Below are positions 44,976 to 56,185 of a stretch of 64,000 nt of DNA, in pieces. The stretch lies in the NCBI GenBank assembly GCA_963921795.1, contig OY997653.1, positions 2,014,001 to 2,078,000 on the forward strand, read 5' to 3'. Under the pieces are notes generated by a model. The model searched no databases, had not been told where the DNA came from, and saw only the letters and a program-made list of their open reading frames with translations. Position numbers and translations under genes: made by a program. The DNA comes from Nannobrachium achirus. Its lineage: Eukaryota; Chordata; Actinopteri; Myctophiformes; Myctophidae. Position 1 is the first letter of the stretch. Every line of letters begins with the position of its first letter.

Positions 44976-45999
44976 ATCACCCACATAGTTGTGCACATGT
45001 GTGTAAATCTCTCGAGTAGAAATACAACTAACTTTTGATTGATAACAAATGAACACAGATTTTACTTTTTTACCCACTTAAAGGGGCGTGTCACCTAAAG
45101 GGTTAATGTCACTTTAAGAATCATCTTAAAAAACAAGTTAATATTTTTATGATTGTCATTGTGGGGATGCGCAATTATAAGCCAATCAAATTAATTGTCT
45201 GTATAGCCTGACTGTATGACTACTTACTGTACTGGTCAGCTGTTGTTGGGCAGATTACACTGAGACAGTTTCAGACTGTTTGAGGATCCACAGAGAGATC
45301 CAGGAGAGAGACCACATGAACTACTGTATCATACTATTATAATTTTGGGGCTGACAGCGGACCTTTAAGTAAAGAATTGTAAAAAATTGCTAATCATGAG
45401 CTTGTAGATCTGTAATCTTTTCTCCTATAATGAAATGCCAAAATAGGGATGCCAAGTTGAAAGTGGTTAAAGATCAGTAAACATTGTCTGCACAAAATTC
45501 CGATGTCATCAAAAAATCACACCAGTGTGAACCGATCGGTGGTGTCTGTTAATTTCAAGGCTGTGTTTGTGTGTGTGTGCATGCAATGCATGTACATTTC
45601 AAGGCTGGTCACTCAACGGTATTGCAGGCTACATACAGACACGGACGGATACACACACGGCCACGCTATGGAGGCGGTGTGACCACCGCTCAAAAAGGAA
45701 ATTAATGGCTGATACGGTATATCCGCCAAGACCGTATCAGTTGAGTTTTCTAAACCTCACAGTATGATCACTTCTCTATCCAGGCAGCACCAATAACGTA
45801 TTCATTATTTTCTGTTCCATCTGCGGTTTGGCAGGGGATGCTGGTTGTCTTTCATATCATCTTTCAGACCTGCTACCTGATACAACTGAGGTTATCATGA
45901 TTGTACAATCTGTGGTATGATAAACGGATATCAAAGACGTTAAACTAGACGGCTCTAAGATGTTATGTTTCAGATGTTTCAAAGGTATGACTGTGACCC

Positions 46000-46275
46000 A
46001 GTGGCATCAGTTCAGAAAAAGCTAAGGTATGGCAACATGACTGGTGTCTTGCACGCGCGCCTTTGCGCGCGTGCAAGAAACCAGTCATGTTGCCATACCT
46101 TAGGAACAGGCATGATACATTTATTTTAAGAAGTACATTCTATGTTTCCCCCCGTTTCTACAGTTTCTTGGGCTGGATATGGCAGCCTGGAACGGTTGTT
46201 CAAGTGCAGCTAAGAGACATTCATGGATTTATATATATAAGTAACTTTTATTTCCCCTCCTGGACCCAGGGTATG
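46000..46275. mobile_element. Element with long GC-rich hairpin, copy 1
   Basis: TAAGGTATGGCAACATGACT pairs with AGTCATGTTGCCATACCTTA, and the inner TTGCACGCGCG with CGCGCGTGCAA, making arms of about 38 bp (46024-46103). Related sequence is at 61945-62420, where the inner hairpin is largely deleted. Confidence 0.75.
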
Positions 46276-46279
46276 GCAG

Positions 46280-46680
46280 CTTGTTTTCACATCCGTCGGC
46301 AGGTTAGTTACTCAGAGCGTTAGTTTCACTGAGGTTAAGGTTAGGGTTAGGGTTAGGGTTAGGCATAGTTTTACTAAGGTTAAGGTTAGGGTTAGGGTTA
46401 GGCATAGTTTTACTGAGGTTAGGGTTAAGGTTATGAGTTCTGGGCAAACCCCGCTAATGGAAGCTTTTGATTGGCTGAACTGGCGCTAGGGAGCGCTCCT
46501 TTTTGTTCGCTTGGACCGCACGGAGGTGCGATCACTTAAACCTAACCTCTAACCCTAACCCTAACCTTAACCTCAGTAAAACTATGCCTAACCCTAACCC
46601 TAACCCTAACCCTAACCTTAACCTCAGTGAAACTAACGCTCTGAGTAACTAACCTGCCGACGGATGTGAAAACAAACGGC
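46280..46680. repeat. Inverted repeat carrying TTAGGG-like arrays
   Basis: TTTTCACATCCGTCGGCAGG at the left is repeated inverted at the right (CCTGCCGACGGATGTGAAAA). Each arm carries GTTAGGGTTAGGGTTAGG-like units (46345-46410 and 46545-46620 inverted). Confidence 0.85.
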
Positions 46681-47664
46681 TCCGCCCAGAACTCATGTGC
46701 AATTCCAAATAACGCCTCCCTCATGGGGTCCGCTCAATATGCCGACGGGCCGCTGTTCCGACTAGCGTCGGCAGGTTAGTTACTCGTCACGGTTACTGAG
46801 GTTAGGTTTAGGGTTAGGGTTAGTTTAGTGTCGGAATACCGGCCCGTCGGCACACTGATGCGGACCCCTCCCTCATTACATATAGACAGCACTCGCCTTT
46901 GTACTGTCAGACGGATACAGACAGCACTGCAAGTAGATAGGAAAATGGAAGGGGGGAAAGGCCAAGTGTATTTGTAAAGAATATTTCAACAACACGGCAA
47001 CTCACAGTGGTTTACTTATGGTTTCATTTTGAAGGTATTGACTTCACTCTGGAAATTCCCACAGAAAGAGTCTATTATTTTTCTCAGATCTATTCGGGTG
47101 CAAAATGAAAAACAACCTGGACAATATGCTATAGCAGTCATTTTCAGAGATGCAAGGGCATCGTCGATGTTGTGAGGAATACGTCTTCACAAATCATTGA
47201 TCTGCGACGACTGATTCACGATTCATTCTTGGCTAAAACCAATCAGAAGCATAATAATAAACATCTGTTTTGCTGTGGAAAGTTTCAAGGATTGATCTTG
47301 ATTGAGCTGCAGGGAATGTGAATAATCCACACTAACAGAATGTGATTCTGTAGGAGTAAACAAACATATCCTAACCGGCATGCCGCATGTCTGTGTTTGA
47401 AGGCTTTTCTTCACATCGATTGTGACATTCGGCTCCCACTGGTAATTCCCCTTGCTTTGCCGCTTAGATTTTCTCAGAAAAAGACTACAGAGAATGGATT
47501 CATTATCGTGGCAGATTACTTTCTCCACTCCTCCGCCTGCAGATTAGTCTAAAGACAAATGAGTGGCAATTGGGCCTTTTCTTACCCCAAATTATTTGGG
47601 CACAGTCAGTGGGACAAAAGAAAAATGGATTATGACGTGACGGAGGATGAGATCACATTAACTC

Positions 47665-47995
47665 TAGACCAGGGGTCTTCAACGTTTTCAGGCCAAGGAC
47701 CCCTTAGTTGAGAGAGAGATGAAGCAGGGACCCCCACAACCTTTTCGTAGATGCCATAAAGTTTCATTGTTTGACAGCACAATCATCAGTGATGTACAAG
47801 CTCATAACACCTCGCAGCGCAAGGCGTTGTGAGCTTGTAGATCTGCTATTTTTGGCTAAAGTTCTCAGAATATGGATGCTAGGGTTCAAGTGGTTAATAT
47901 AAAAAAGGAGAATTCTTGACAGTGTACAAATGGAACCAAATGGACCCTCACATACATTTGGTTCCATTTGTACAGTCAAGACCTTTAAGGGTAAT
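47665..47995 (-). mobile_element. Family-C hAT MITE, partial
   Basis: AGGGGTCTTCAACGTTTTCA at the left matches the family-C right end inverted; the copy ends in unrelated sequence after GGTTAATATAAAAAAGGAG. Module at 47792-47856. A second left-end fragment lies at 49002-49140. Confidence 0.75.
47792..47856. repeat. Hairpin module (family C), left flank lost
   Basis: TGTACAAGCTCATAACACCT and GCGTTGTGAGCTTGTAGATC with mismatches, then TGCTATTTTTGGC. Confidence 0.85.
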
Positions 47996-48677
47996 TTTCC
48001 TGCGGACCTCCGTTTTTAGAACCACTGATTTATTACTAGTTTAGTAGGTACCGGTAGTGATGTGGTATTTTGAGTCACATTTCTTCAAAAAATATTTGTC
48101 ACTTGAATGCATCTACATTGGCATATTGACTTTTTTAATTGTTGGGCAGAAACCAGGTTTTAAAAAATAGCAAAAAGAAATGAATAGCAATGAATCCACA
48201 AGCATCGTATTGCAATACATTGTGAGCTTGTAGATCAGTTTATTTTCACTACTTTTGTGCAACACTGTCGTCTAAGACGACAAGTATTAAATAGGCAATT
48301 CATTTATGAAAAGAAAATCACATCAATATTAAACTATATGAATTATTCTGTTGTCCATTAATGTCACCCAGTGGTACTGCAGCTGTTGCTACTCATACAA
48401 GGCGTATGAGTATACTGCAAACATATACATAGGGACATAGAGACATACACACTCGGTCAAGCATGGGAGCGCTTACACCGCTAAAAATATATATATTTTT
48501 TATTTTTTTATTTTGTATTAAATAAGGTTTCTGCCAGATGGCGACAATGTTACTAGAACATAATGTATAAATAAGGTGTTATCTGTATGATTTCACCTTA
48601 TCGTCGTTGTCGGGTGGAAACCTTGTATGTCCAAAACTGTTTGTTTTGTATTTATCATTTTTAAAAATGATTTAAAC

Positions 48678-48758
48678 TAGTGTAAGCAGCCGATCTACAA
48701 GCACACAACGCCTCGCGGTGCGAGGCATTGTGTGCTTGTAGATAAGCTGTTTTCACTA
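48678..48758. repeat. Hairpin module (TAGTG outer arm)
   Basis: TAGTGTAAGCAGCCGATCTAC, CAACGCCTCGC with a one-mismatch complement, GTGCTTGTAGATAAGCTG and TTTTCACTA. Confidence 0.93.
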
Positions 48759-49168
48759 CTTTTGTGCGACGGCCTTGTATGATGAAGCAGGGCTTTACTT
48801 TGCAAAATGTCTAAAACACAATGTATAACTAAGTAATAGATCAGTAAAGAACTGTTATTCATCCTTATAGACCAGTCATTCTCCCGTAGCAACAAGACGA
48901 CCGAGTCTCACATTTGGGAACCACACTCTTTCAAATGTGTGTGTCGTTCGTTGTCATTTAAAAAAAAAAACATTCCTATTTTGGTCTCTAGACCCTAGAG
49001 CAGGGGTCTTCAACGTTTTCAGGCCAAGGACCCCTTAGCTGAGAGAGAGATGAAGCAGGGACCCCCCTCTACACATTGTATAAAATTGTGTTGTAGATTA
49101 AAAATGTTCATGGACTTGTTTGACAGCACTGTCATTAGTGTAGGTTGTTGGTTTAATGTGTATTTTTA

Positions 49169-49226
49169 GACATGTACAAATTTGAAACTTGGATATACGA
49201 GGATTCTGCCCGACAGTGACGATATT
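49169..49226 (-). mobile_element. Family-D-like fragment abutting the rab32 exon 2 acceptor
   Basis: TACAAATTTGAAACTTGGAT through CCCGACAGTGACGATATT matches transposon sequence near 20065-20115. It ends 17 bp before the exon, so only the pyrimidine tract CTTTTCCCCTCCCTCAG separates them. Confidence 0.8.
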
Positions 49227-49243
49227 CTTTTCCCCTCCCTCAG

Positions 49244-49521
49244 GTCAGGAGCGCTTTGGGAACATGACGCGGGTCTACTACAAAGAGGCCGTGGGGGCGT
49301 TCGTGGTGTTCGACGTGACGAGGGGCTCCACGTTCGAGGCGGTGTCCAAGTGGAAACATGACCTGGACAGCAAGGTGAAGCTGGCCAACGGCAGCCCCAT
49401 CCCCTCCGTGTTACTCGCCAACAAATGCGATCAGAAGAGTGAGAGCTCGAACAACACGTCGCTAATGGACAACTTCTGCAGAGAGACCGGCTTCCTGGGC
49501 TGGTTTGAGACATCGGCGAAG
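49244..49521 (+). CDS. rab32: Rab32 small GTPase, exon 2
   Basis: Residues 72 (shared) to 164. It starts with GT CAG GAG, completing Gly72 and giving the switch II motif WDIAGQERFG with catalytic Gln73. TRVYYKEAVGAFVVFDVTR and STFEAVSKWKHDLDSKV follow, then the guanine-specificity motif NKCD (residues 131-134) and the SAK motif in WFETSAK (residues 158-164). The acceptor is CCCTCAG at 49241-49243 and the donor AAG|GTGAAT after 49521. Both junctions keep the frame with exons 1 and 3. The exon is flanked by inverted copies of a 1-kb repeat (26917-28105 and 51468-52465). Confidence 0.96.
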
Positions 49522-49960
49522 GTGAATGACGCACCGTTAGATCTTCTGGCTGACACACACACCCTAGTGCATTCTTATTTATATCGATTGAGTCCTCCGG
49601 CTTCGGCATCTGGCCTGCTGTGGTTTTGGGGGGCTTTGCAATAGTAAATTACATGATAGACATGCTGAAAAGCTCATCTTATAGGCTATTTAACAGGTCT
49701 TGACATTGACATTCACTTGTCCAGGCACAAAGGTCACTTGTCTGGATAAAAATGAGCCATTTGATTTCACAGTTGTTTTTTTCTATTTGACAAATAAATA
49801 ATACCCTCCACTCCATTGTCGTCTGAGTGTCACAGAAAAGGTGAAGCCAAGAGCCACTTGTCCAATGGACAAGTATATCTTTAATGAACTGGTCTATAAA
49901 GATTATTTACAGTAGTTGTCCCGGACAATGTTATGCCCTGTTTGACCACTTTAACCACCC

Positions 49961-50305
49961 CCAGCAAGTTCGTCAGGACCTGGACCAATCAGTGACGTCT
50001 CGATTGGGGCCAGATCACAGCCCATATGGGGACGATCTTGAAGTCATTACCAGGACGTCATATGGACTTTTTTGTTTGACAGGATTATTGTTATTGTTTG
50101 TAATGTTAGTTGAAATATGAGCATGTAAGGTTATATTCTGGGACATATCTAACTAGTTATGATATTTATCTGGAATATCACCTGATTTCAACCAACAAAA
50201 AAGTCCATATGACGTCCTGGTAATGACGTCAAGATCGTCCCCATATGGGCTGTGATCTGGCCCCAATCGAGACGTCACTGATTGGTCCAGGTCCTGACCG
50301 TGCTT
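49961..50305. mobile_element. Foldback MITE, family F (copy 2)
   Basis: Arms of about 120 bp, as in 7950-8312, including GACGTCTCGATTGGGGCCAG and CCATATGGGGACGATCTTGA. A full TGACGTCA lies at 50224-50231. Confidence 0.9.
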
Positions 50306-50379
50306 ATATACTTTGTTTGTTGACTTGACTGGGGTCCACTACTCCCCTACCCAGTGGTCCGTTTTGGTCCCTTAGAAAA

Positions 50380-50580
50380 AAGAAAAAAAAAACTTAGAAG
50401 GATTCAAAAGACACTTATAGAATCAGGTCAAAATTCAAATTTTCACGATAAAAAAAAAAATAGCAGATGTACACTCGGTGCTGCGCTGTGAGCTTGTATA
50501 TCTGCTATTTTTCAGATATACTGAAATTTTGACTGCTTTATTTGTTAAAGCAGTCAATAATCCTAGGCCTAAATGGGTTA
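50380..50580 (-). mobile_element. Family-E TTAA MITE fragment
   Basis: ACTTAGAAGGATTCAAAAGA through the hairpin module (50456-50512) to CCTAGGCCTAAATGGGTTAA at about 50580; the rest is missing. Confidence 0.75.
50456..50512. repeat. Hairpin module (family E), short centre
   Basis: AAAAATAGCAGATGTACACTC and GTGAGCTTGTATATCTGCT with the left stem deleted. Confidence 0.82.
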
Positions 50581-50766
50581 ATGGAATAGAAACCACTGGT
50601 CTCATAAGAGACTCCGTCAGGTTGGTAACCTCTTAAAGCTACCACAGTCCTGTCGGCCTCGTCTCCAGGTGGTTGTGTGTGAGCCAGAATGACAGGAGTA
50701 ATGCTGGTCACAAGTGTTTGCAAGCTCATGTTCTGATTGAGATCAATTATTTCATTTGGAACTGTG

Positions 50767-50774
50767 CGTGTGTG

Positions 50775-50818
<44 letters not shown>

Positions 50819-50822
50819 TGTG
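50767..50822. repeat. (GTGC)n microsatellite
   Basis: GCGT/GTGC tetranucleotide tract, with a family-A MITE inserted at its right edge. Confidence 0.95.
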
Positions 50823-50823
50823 T

Positions 50824-51359
50824 CAGTGTTGATTTCGTCGACTGGAGACTATGACCAAAAATGTTTGTCGACTGCGTTTTTTTCACTGACGAAAACAAAA
50901 TAAAAACTAAGCTGTGATGACTAAAACTAAGACTAAATATATTGACAATTTTGTCAACAAAATAAAAACTAGACTAAAACGTTAGGGAGAGACTAGTGGA
51001 GGAGAAAGTAATTTTATGTTTGGTTGCTCTCAGGTGTTGCGTGCTGAAAATAGCAGATCTATACAAGCTCACAACGCGTCGCAGTGTGACACGTTGTGAG
51101 CTTGTAGATCTGCTATTTTCAGCACGCAATCAAGTGTAAAATCAGTCATTATGATACCATCAAGGGCTGCCAAAATACATTTTTAGTTGACTAAATCAAA
51201 TGTAGATTTAGTCGCCATAAATTCTTATGATATTTAGTCGACTAAAATTAGACTAAAACTAAAACTTTTCAGGTGACTAAATTATACTAAAACCAAATGA
51301 CATTTTATTCAAAAGACTGACTAAAACTAAATCAAAATTTGCTGTCAAAAACAACACTG
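50824..51359 (+). mobile_element. Family-A hAT MITE
   Basis: CAGTGTTG...CAACACTG ends between GT-rich flanks (GCGTGTGT and GTGTGTGT). Sequence and length match the grm1 intron copy. Module at 51039-51127. Confidence 0.92.
51039..51127. repeat. Hairpin module (family A)
   Basis: Outer arms GCGTGCTGAAAATAGC and its complement; inner CAACGCGTCGC with a two-mismatch complement; a 2-base AT insertion in the left stem. Confidence 0.94.
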
Positions 51360-51467
51360 GTGTGTGTGTGCTTGTATTACTACATGTGCGGGCCAAATGT
51401 CCCCACAGGTTTAGTGCACGCCGCAGTATTTTCAATGGCGTCCTAAAGATTTGATGTCCTCAGAGTT

Positions 51468-52465
51468 ATTGCGACCGTTAGGGAGCAGTTTACTACCAAA
51501 ACCTCCACCGGCCGTCCGTCACACGTCACACCTTTGTTTGTGTACGGTGTGATGTCATATATCTTCAGTATGACATCACACCACATACACAAAACTTTGT
51601 GTACGTTGCTGTGGCAACAGTCTGTTGTTGCTGGTTTGTTAGTGTACGTTAGCAACCACCTTAGCAACCATGGTTTTACCCTAGCAACCAACTGTTTACC
51701 CTAGCAACCAACTGTTTACCATAGCAACCATGTTTTTTTACCCTAGCAACCAACTGGGCATAAAAGGGATTCTGTTAGGGATCTCCATATATGGGCATAA
51801 AAGGGATTCTGTTAGGGATCTCCATATATGGGCATAAAAGGGATTCTGTTAGGGATCTCCATATATGGGCATAAAAGGGATTCTGTTAGGGATCTCCATA
51901 TATGGGCATAAAAGGGATTATGTTAGCTGTTAGTGATCTCCATATATGGGCATAAAAGGGATGCTGTTAGGGATCTCCATATATGGGCATAAAAGGGATT
52001 CTGTTAGGGATCTCCATATATGGGCATGAAAGGGATTATGTTAGGGATCTCCATATATGGGCATAAAAGGGATTGTATCCCAGATGATGCCCTGTTAGGA
52101 GATCCACACTAACAGAATCCATATATGGTCCTACCGACAGCTGCTATAAGCCAACCCTGGCGATAAGGTCTGAGTCGAAGAAATGCTTCTTTCCTGGCAA
52201 GAATTGCCCCTTTATACTGTAGGGCTCGTTTGTGTATTGTATGACATCACGCCACATCATCGGCTGAGGACTGTGTGATGTCATCATATCTCCATATATG
52301 GAGACATAAGTTGCTCATGCCCAAATATGGGCTGGTGAGGTCAGACTTAGTGTGATGCGTAGGTTATCTCCATATATGGAGATTCAACTTCAATGAGTAA
52401 CCATGGCAAACTGTCAACTGCCCGTATGTCTTGATAATTGGTAAAACAAACTTTTGGCCTATTTG
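51468..52465 (+). mobile_element. Minisatellite-bearing element, copy 2 (inverted to 26917-28105)
   Basis: Begins TTGCGACCGTTAGGGAGCAG and ends GGTAAAACAAACTTTTGGCC. It holds about nine 37-bp units (51760-52075), each with CCATATATGG. The stretch at 52225-52465 matches the complement of 26925-27150 almost base for base. About 65 bases at 52160-52225 are absent from copy 1. Confidence 0.82.
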
Positions 52466-52477
52466 TGGAGATAAGCG

Positions 52478-52515
52478 ACCAACGGTCGCTTATCTCCCGA
52501 TTAGGGAGTCTTACT
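52478..52515. repeat. GATAAGCGACC terminal-type repeat
   Basis: GGAGATAAGCGACCAACGGT and CGCTTATCTCCCGATTAGGGAGTC; similar lone pieces occur at about 22667-22700 and 32648-32690, so this is a dispersed element end. Confidence 0.55.
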
Positions 52516-52525
52516 GGTAGTAATA

Positions 52526-52868
52526 GTGTGTGTGTGTGTGTGTGTTTGTTTGTGTGTGTGTGCGTGTGCGTGCGTGTGTGTCCTGAACCACAGCAGGTCT
52601 AACAGACATCCTGCTTCACTGAAAAGACTCCGGGGAAATATACTAGAGCCCCCCCCCACCTGCTGCCTCCTCTCTCTCTCTCTCTCTCTCTCTATCTCCC
52701 TCCCTCACTTTCTCAGTCCCTCTCTCAGCCGCTCGGCCTCGCTCTGTGGAGCAGCTGTGGAGAGCCAACGAGCGAGGAAGAAATCGATTAAAAACGAGAG
52801 GAATTTGAAAAACAAAACAGAAAACTAAACAAATACCTCCGCTACACAGTGTCCATGCATGGTCACTT

Positions 52869-52927
<59 letters not shown>

Positions 52928-52980
52928 CCAAACACACACACTAAACACACACTAAACACACACACACACACACCAAACAC
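52526..52980. repeat. TG, TC, GCAC and CA simple repeats
   Basis: TG tract 52526-52580, TC tract about 52670-52694, GCAC then CA tract about 52868-52980. Confidence 0.93.
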
Positions 52981-53219
52981 ATACACACACGCACGTATGT
53001 GTGTATGGGAGGTTGCTAAAGTACACACGCCGCCTCAGGCTCTGATCCCTAGAGAGAGAGAGAGAGCGAGGCAGAGAGAGGGTTAAGCGAGGCATGCAGG
53101 TCATGTGAGGAACTGTAGTACAGTATGGTACAGTATGGTCGTCGTGCGGTCGATGCATCGACATGCAGTTTGACCGTTTTCTGACTGCATTCCATTATTT
53201 TTTCAATACCTCCCTCCTC

Positions 53220-53700
53220 CCTCGTGAAAATGTGTGCAAATCTTTGAATATATGTATTTTCAAAGCGACAGTTTGTAACTCAAATTTTGCTTCTGGGGGG
53301 GTCCCTGGAACTAAATATTTTGAGATGGGGGTCCGTGGCCAAATAAATATCATTTTGGGGGTCCTTCACATGAAAAGGTTTGAGAACCACTGACATAGTA
53401 GTCTCTCAAGAACAGGCTAACTGAGCTCAAGTTAAGTGAAAAGGACCTTTTCTTTGATGATGGCTGGCCAGATTGCTGACATAGAAACATATATATTTTT
53501 TTAATCTTAGAAGGATTCAAAAGACACTTATAGAATCGGGTCAAAATTCTAATTTTCACGATTTTTCAAAAATAGCAGATCTACAAGCTCGCAGCGTGGC
53601 ACTCGGCGCCGCGTTGTGAGCTTGTATATCTGCTATTTTCAATAGCAGATATAACGCATGAAATAATGATACACAATAATGTGTACCCATTCTACAATCA
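53220..53700 (-). mobile_element. Family-E TTAA MITE, partial
   Basis: GTGAAAATGTGTGCAAATCT through GGTTTGAGAACCACTGACAT to AATGATACACAATAATGTGT and ACCCATTCTA. The left module and both TTAA sites are missing. Module at 53568-53640. Confidence 0.82.
53568..53640. repeat. Hairpin module (family E)
   Basis: GATCTACAAGCTCGCAGCG and TGGCACTCGGCGCCGCGTTG then GAGCTTGTATATCTGC; inner arms have a few mismatches. Confidence 0.92.
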
Positions 53701-54050
53701 GTCATCACTCTTTGCCTTTGCGTTCTCGTCCAAGCTAACCGCTAAAACGTAAAGGAACACATTTTTACCGCATCGTCATCTCCATCTATGGGTCCTCCAT
53801 CCATTTTCCCCCTCACAACGCATTGTATGAGCTTGTAGATCTGCTATTATCGGCGAAGGTTAGGCTATTTTCACTGAGTGTATGAGGTGCCCAGAATAGC
53901 GATGCTGCGTTTGATGTGGTTAAATTCAAACTGATTCGAATGTGTAGTCATGCGTCATGGTGCTTGCCTTCAAGCAGTTGGCTGCATTCCGGTGTCAAAC
54001 AAAGCACGCACACCTTGTGACAGAAGCCAGGAAAATAATCTGTATTGTCA

Positions 54051-54103
54051 GATATATTTTAGCCAGCCTCCATCCATAATCTGGAGGCTGGCTAAAATAT
54101 ATC
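54051..54103. repeat. Perfect 22-bp-arm hairpin
   Basis: GATATATTTTAGCCAGCCTC plus CA, a 9-base loop, then the exact complement. Not the common module, although a decayed half module (GAGCTTGTTGATCGGCTATT, about 54120-54146) follows directly. Confidence 0.92.
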
Positions 54104-54568
54104 AGCTCACTGTGAGTTGTGAGCTGAGCTTGTTGATCGGCTATTTTTGGCGAAGAGATTTTGAGTAGACTGAAAAAGACGATCCAAGTATAGACAATGT
54201 GGATTCCAAGGACTCTGTGGGTTCCTTTAGGGGGGTCTATCTTGACCCATACAAGTCTGTAACTCTGACAGTGTACAAATGGAACCAAATGAACCCTAAC
54301 GGGTCCATTTGGTTCCATTTGTACACTGTCAGAGTTAAGGGGAGACTTTGAAATTTGAAAGTTTGAGAAACACTGCTCTAGGGGGTTCAAGTGGTTAAAT
54401 ATGAAGAACATTAATTCATTATTGTGTGTAAATTGCAATGGCCACCAGCTTATACTAATTCACAATTTCCTTTTGATCTGTTCGTGTCAGTGTTTCTTTG
54501 TCCCATGAAATGACACACAACCTTTTAACTTCTTTGACGTTAACGTCGTCTTTTAACCTTTTTTCCAG

Positions 54569-54718
54569 GACAACATAAATGTGGACGAGGCAGCACGATT
54601 CCTCGTAGAGAATATCTTGGCCAACGACAAAGGATCACCGTATGAGGAGAGCAGTGGCGACCGGATCAAACTGGACCAAGCGACCATTGTTGCCGAGAGC
54701 AAGTCAGGCTGCTGCTAA
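54569..54718 (+). CDS. rab32: Rab32 small GTPase, exon 3 (C-terminus)
   Basis: Residues 165-213 and the TAA stop (54716-54718). It begins DNINVDEAARFLVENIL, the C-terminal amphipathic helix; in mammalian Rab32 this helix binds protein kinase A RII subunits, and the key Ala (human Ala185) corresponds to Ala173 here. IKLDQATIVAESKSGCC follows. The final Cys-Cys is the Rab double-geranylgeranylation site for membrane attachment. The acceptor TTTTTTCCAG precedes GAC. Spliced exons total 642 bases, 213 residues plus stop; without its Ala/Pro insertion human Rab32 has the same length. Confidence 0.96.
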   Translation, partial: DNINVDEAARFLVENILANDKGSPYEESSGDRIKLDQATIVAESKSGCC

Positions 54719-55560
54719 CACTGAGCATCGGTGTGGTCGTTACCCATGATGCACCTCCCTCCAATGTGGCCCTGTCCTCCTTCAGGGGCCTCGCTGGTGG
54801 AGATGGGCGATATGGACAAAATAGAATATCACAATATCTTTGACCAAATACCTCGATATCAATATTATATCATATTGAGACAAGATCTCTTCTGGGATTT
54901 TGGATATCATATTGTAATATTGTGATATTCCTGACCTAAGTCTTATACAGAATTGAAAGAAAACATATAGGCTGTATATATTTTTAATTGTTAAGAAATT
55001 GCAAAAAGGATAATCTACAAGCTCACAGCATCACATTGTGCAACATGTTCTGAGATTGTAAATCTGCTGAAAATGCTAAAAGAAAATTGCTATTATCGCC
55101 TCAATATATTCTCTTGATAATATTAATATTTTCAATATTATCGATACCGAGGTATTAGGTAAAGAAGATTGTGCTGTTTTATTTTGTCTTTATCACCCAG
55201 CCCCAATTGCTGGTATTGCTAGAGTATGATGCCAAACTCTTCTCCTCTCTACAGTGAAGCCTGTTCAACCAGAACTCTCAAGTTACCAACAATCGCTTTG
55301 CTTATCCATCCCCAACTGGCCTCCGAATGGGAATCCAATTTTCCGCCATGTTGTCTCAATTGCTATCGCTGCCTGAGGCCTCCCAACCGTTCAAGCTACA
55401 TCATTCTCTGCTCCTCTGTTTCCAGAACGGAGGGTTTGCACTGTAGAGGTTTTCTCTGCGCTAAATCTCCCCAAACGTTGACCGTTCCGGCCACACCCCG
55501 ATACTGGACTGGACTGTACCATTGTCAGAATAAAGGGGTTCAACCCAAGTGTGATGTGGA
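54719..55560 (+). other. rab32: Probable rab32 3' UTR with transposon insertion
   Basis: No coding sequence after the stop. A GATATGGAC-type element (about 54800-55205, TATCGATAC motifs and the end TATCACCCAGCCCC, with a decayed hairpin module at 55008-55075) interrupts it. AATAAA at 55529-55534 is the first good polyadenylation signal; another lies at 57068-57073. The true 3' end is not determined. Confidence 0.5.
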
Positions 55561-55718
55561 CTCACATTAGCTAACCTGTCAACTCCCATTCCCTTTCTTT
55601 ACTTTTATGTTTTGGTCAGTCAGGTACGTGGCACAAAGAAAGGGTCAGGGGCATCTCAGTTAACTCATTTAGAAAAGGTACACATTATTGTGTATCATTA
55701 TTTTATGCTTTAACTATT

Positions 55719-55758
55719 GAAAAATAGCAGATATACAGCTTGTAGATCTGCTATTTTT
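55719..55758. repeat. Minimal hairpin module
   Basis: AAAAATAGCAGATATACAGC and TTGTAGATCTGCTATTTTT: the whole GC-rich inner part is gone. Confidence 0.85.
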
Positions 55759-56112
55759 GAAAAATCTTGAAAATTTGAATTTTGACCCGATTCTATAAGT
55801 GTCTTTTGAATCCTTCTAAGATTTTTTGAAAAACCTATGTTTCTATGTCAGCAATCTGGCCAGCCATCGTCAAAGAAGAGGTCCTTTTCACTTAACTGGA
55901 GCTCAGTTGGTCTGTTCTTGAGAGACTACTATGTCAGTGGTTCTCAAACCTTTTCATGTGAAGGACCCGCAAAATGATATGTATTTGGCCACGGACCCGC
56001 ATCTCAAAATATCTAGTTCCAGGGACCAACCAGAAGCAAAATTTGAGTTACAAACATTCGCTTTGAAAATACATATATTCAAAGATTTGCACACATTTTC
56101 ACGACTTTTTCC

Positions 56113-56185
56113 AAAAATAGCAGATCTACAAGCTCGCAGCGCGGCACTCGGTGCCGCGCTGTGAGCTTGTATATCTGCTATTTTT
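56113..56185. repeat. Hairpin module (family E), perfect inner arms
   Basis: CAGCGCGGCAC/GTGCCGCGCTG inner arms with a 3-base TCG loop; GATCTAC inward, GTATATC outward. Confidence 0.95.

Larger units (their letters stand above)
49522..54568 (+). other. rab32: rab32 intron 2
   Basis: About 5 kb, donor GTGAAT, acceptor TTTTTTCCAG. It holds a foldback (49961-50305), family-A (50824-51359) and family-E (53220-53700) MITEs, a minisatellite element (51468-52465), GCAC/CA tracts (52870-52980) and a hairpin at 54051-54103. 49625-49960 shows nothing I recognise. Confidence 0.9.

Noticed and set aside
46340-46620. Telomere or chromosome-fusion site
   Set aside because: TTAGGG-like units are few, degenerate and sit inside small inverted repeats among genes, so a transposon origin is more likely.
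55226-55570. 114-residue Cys-rich frame downstream of rab32
   Set aside because: No recognisable domain; it lies in the probable 3' UTR and lacks splice or start context.
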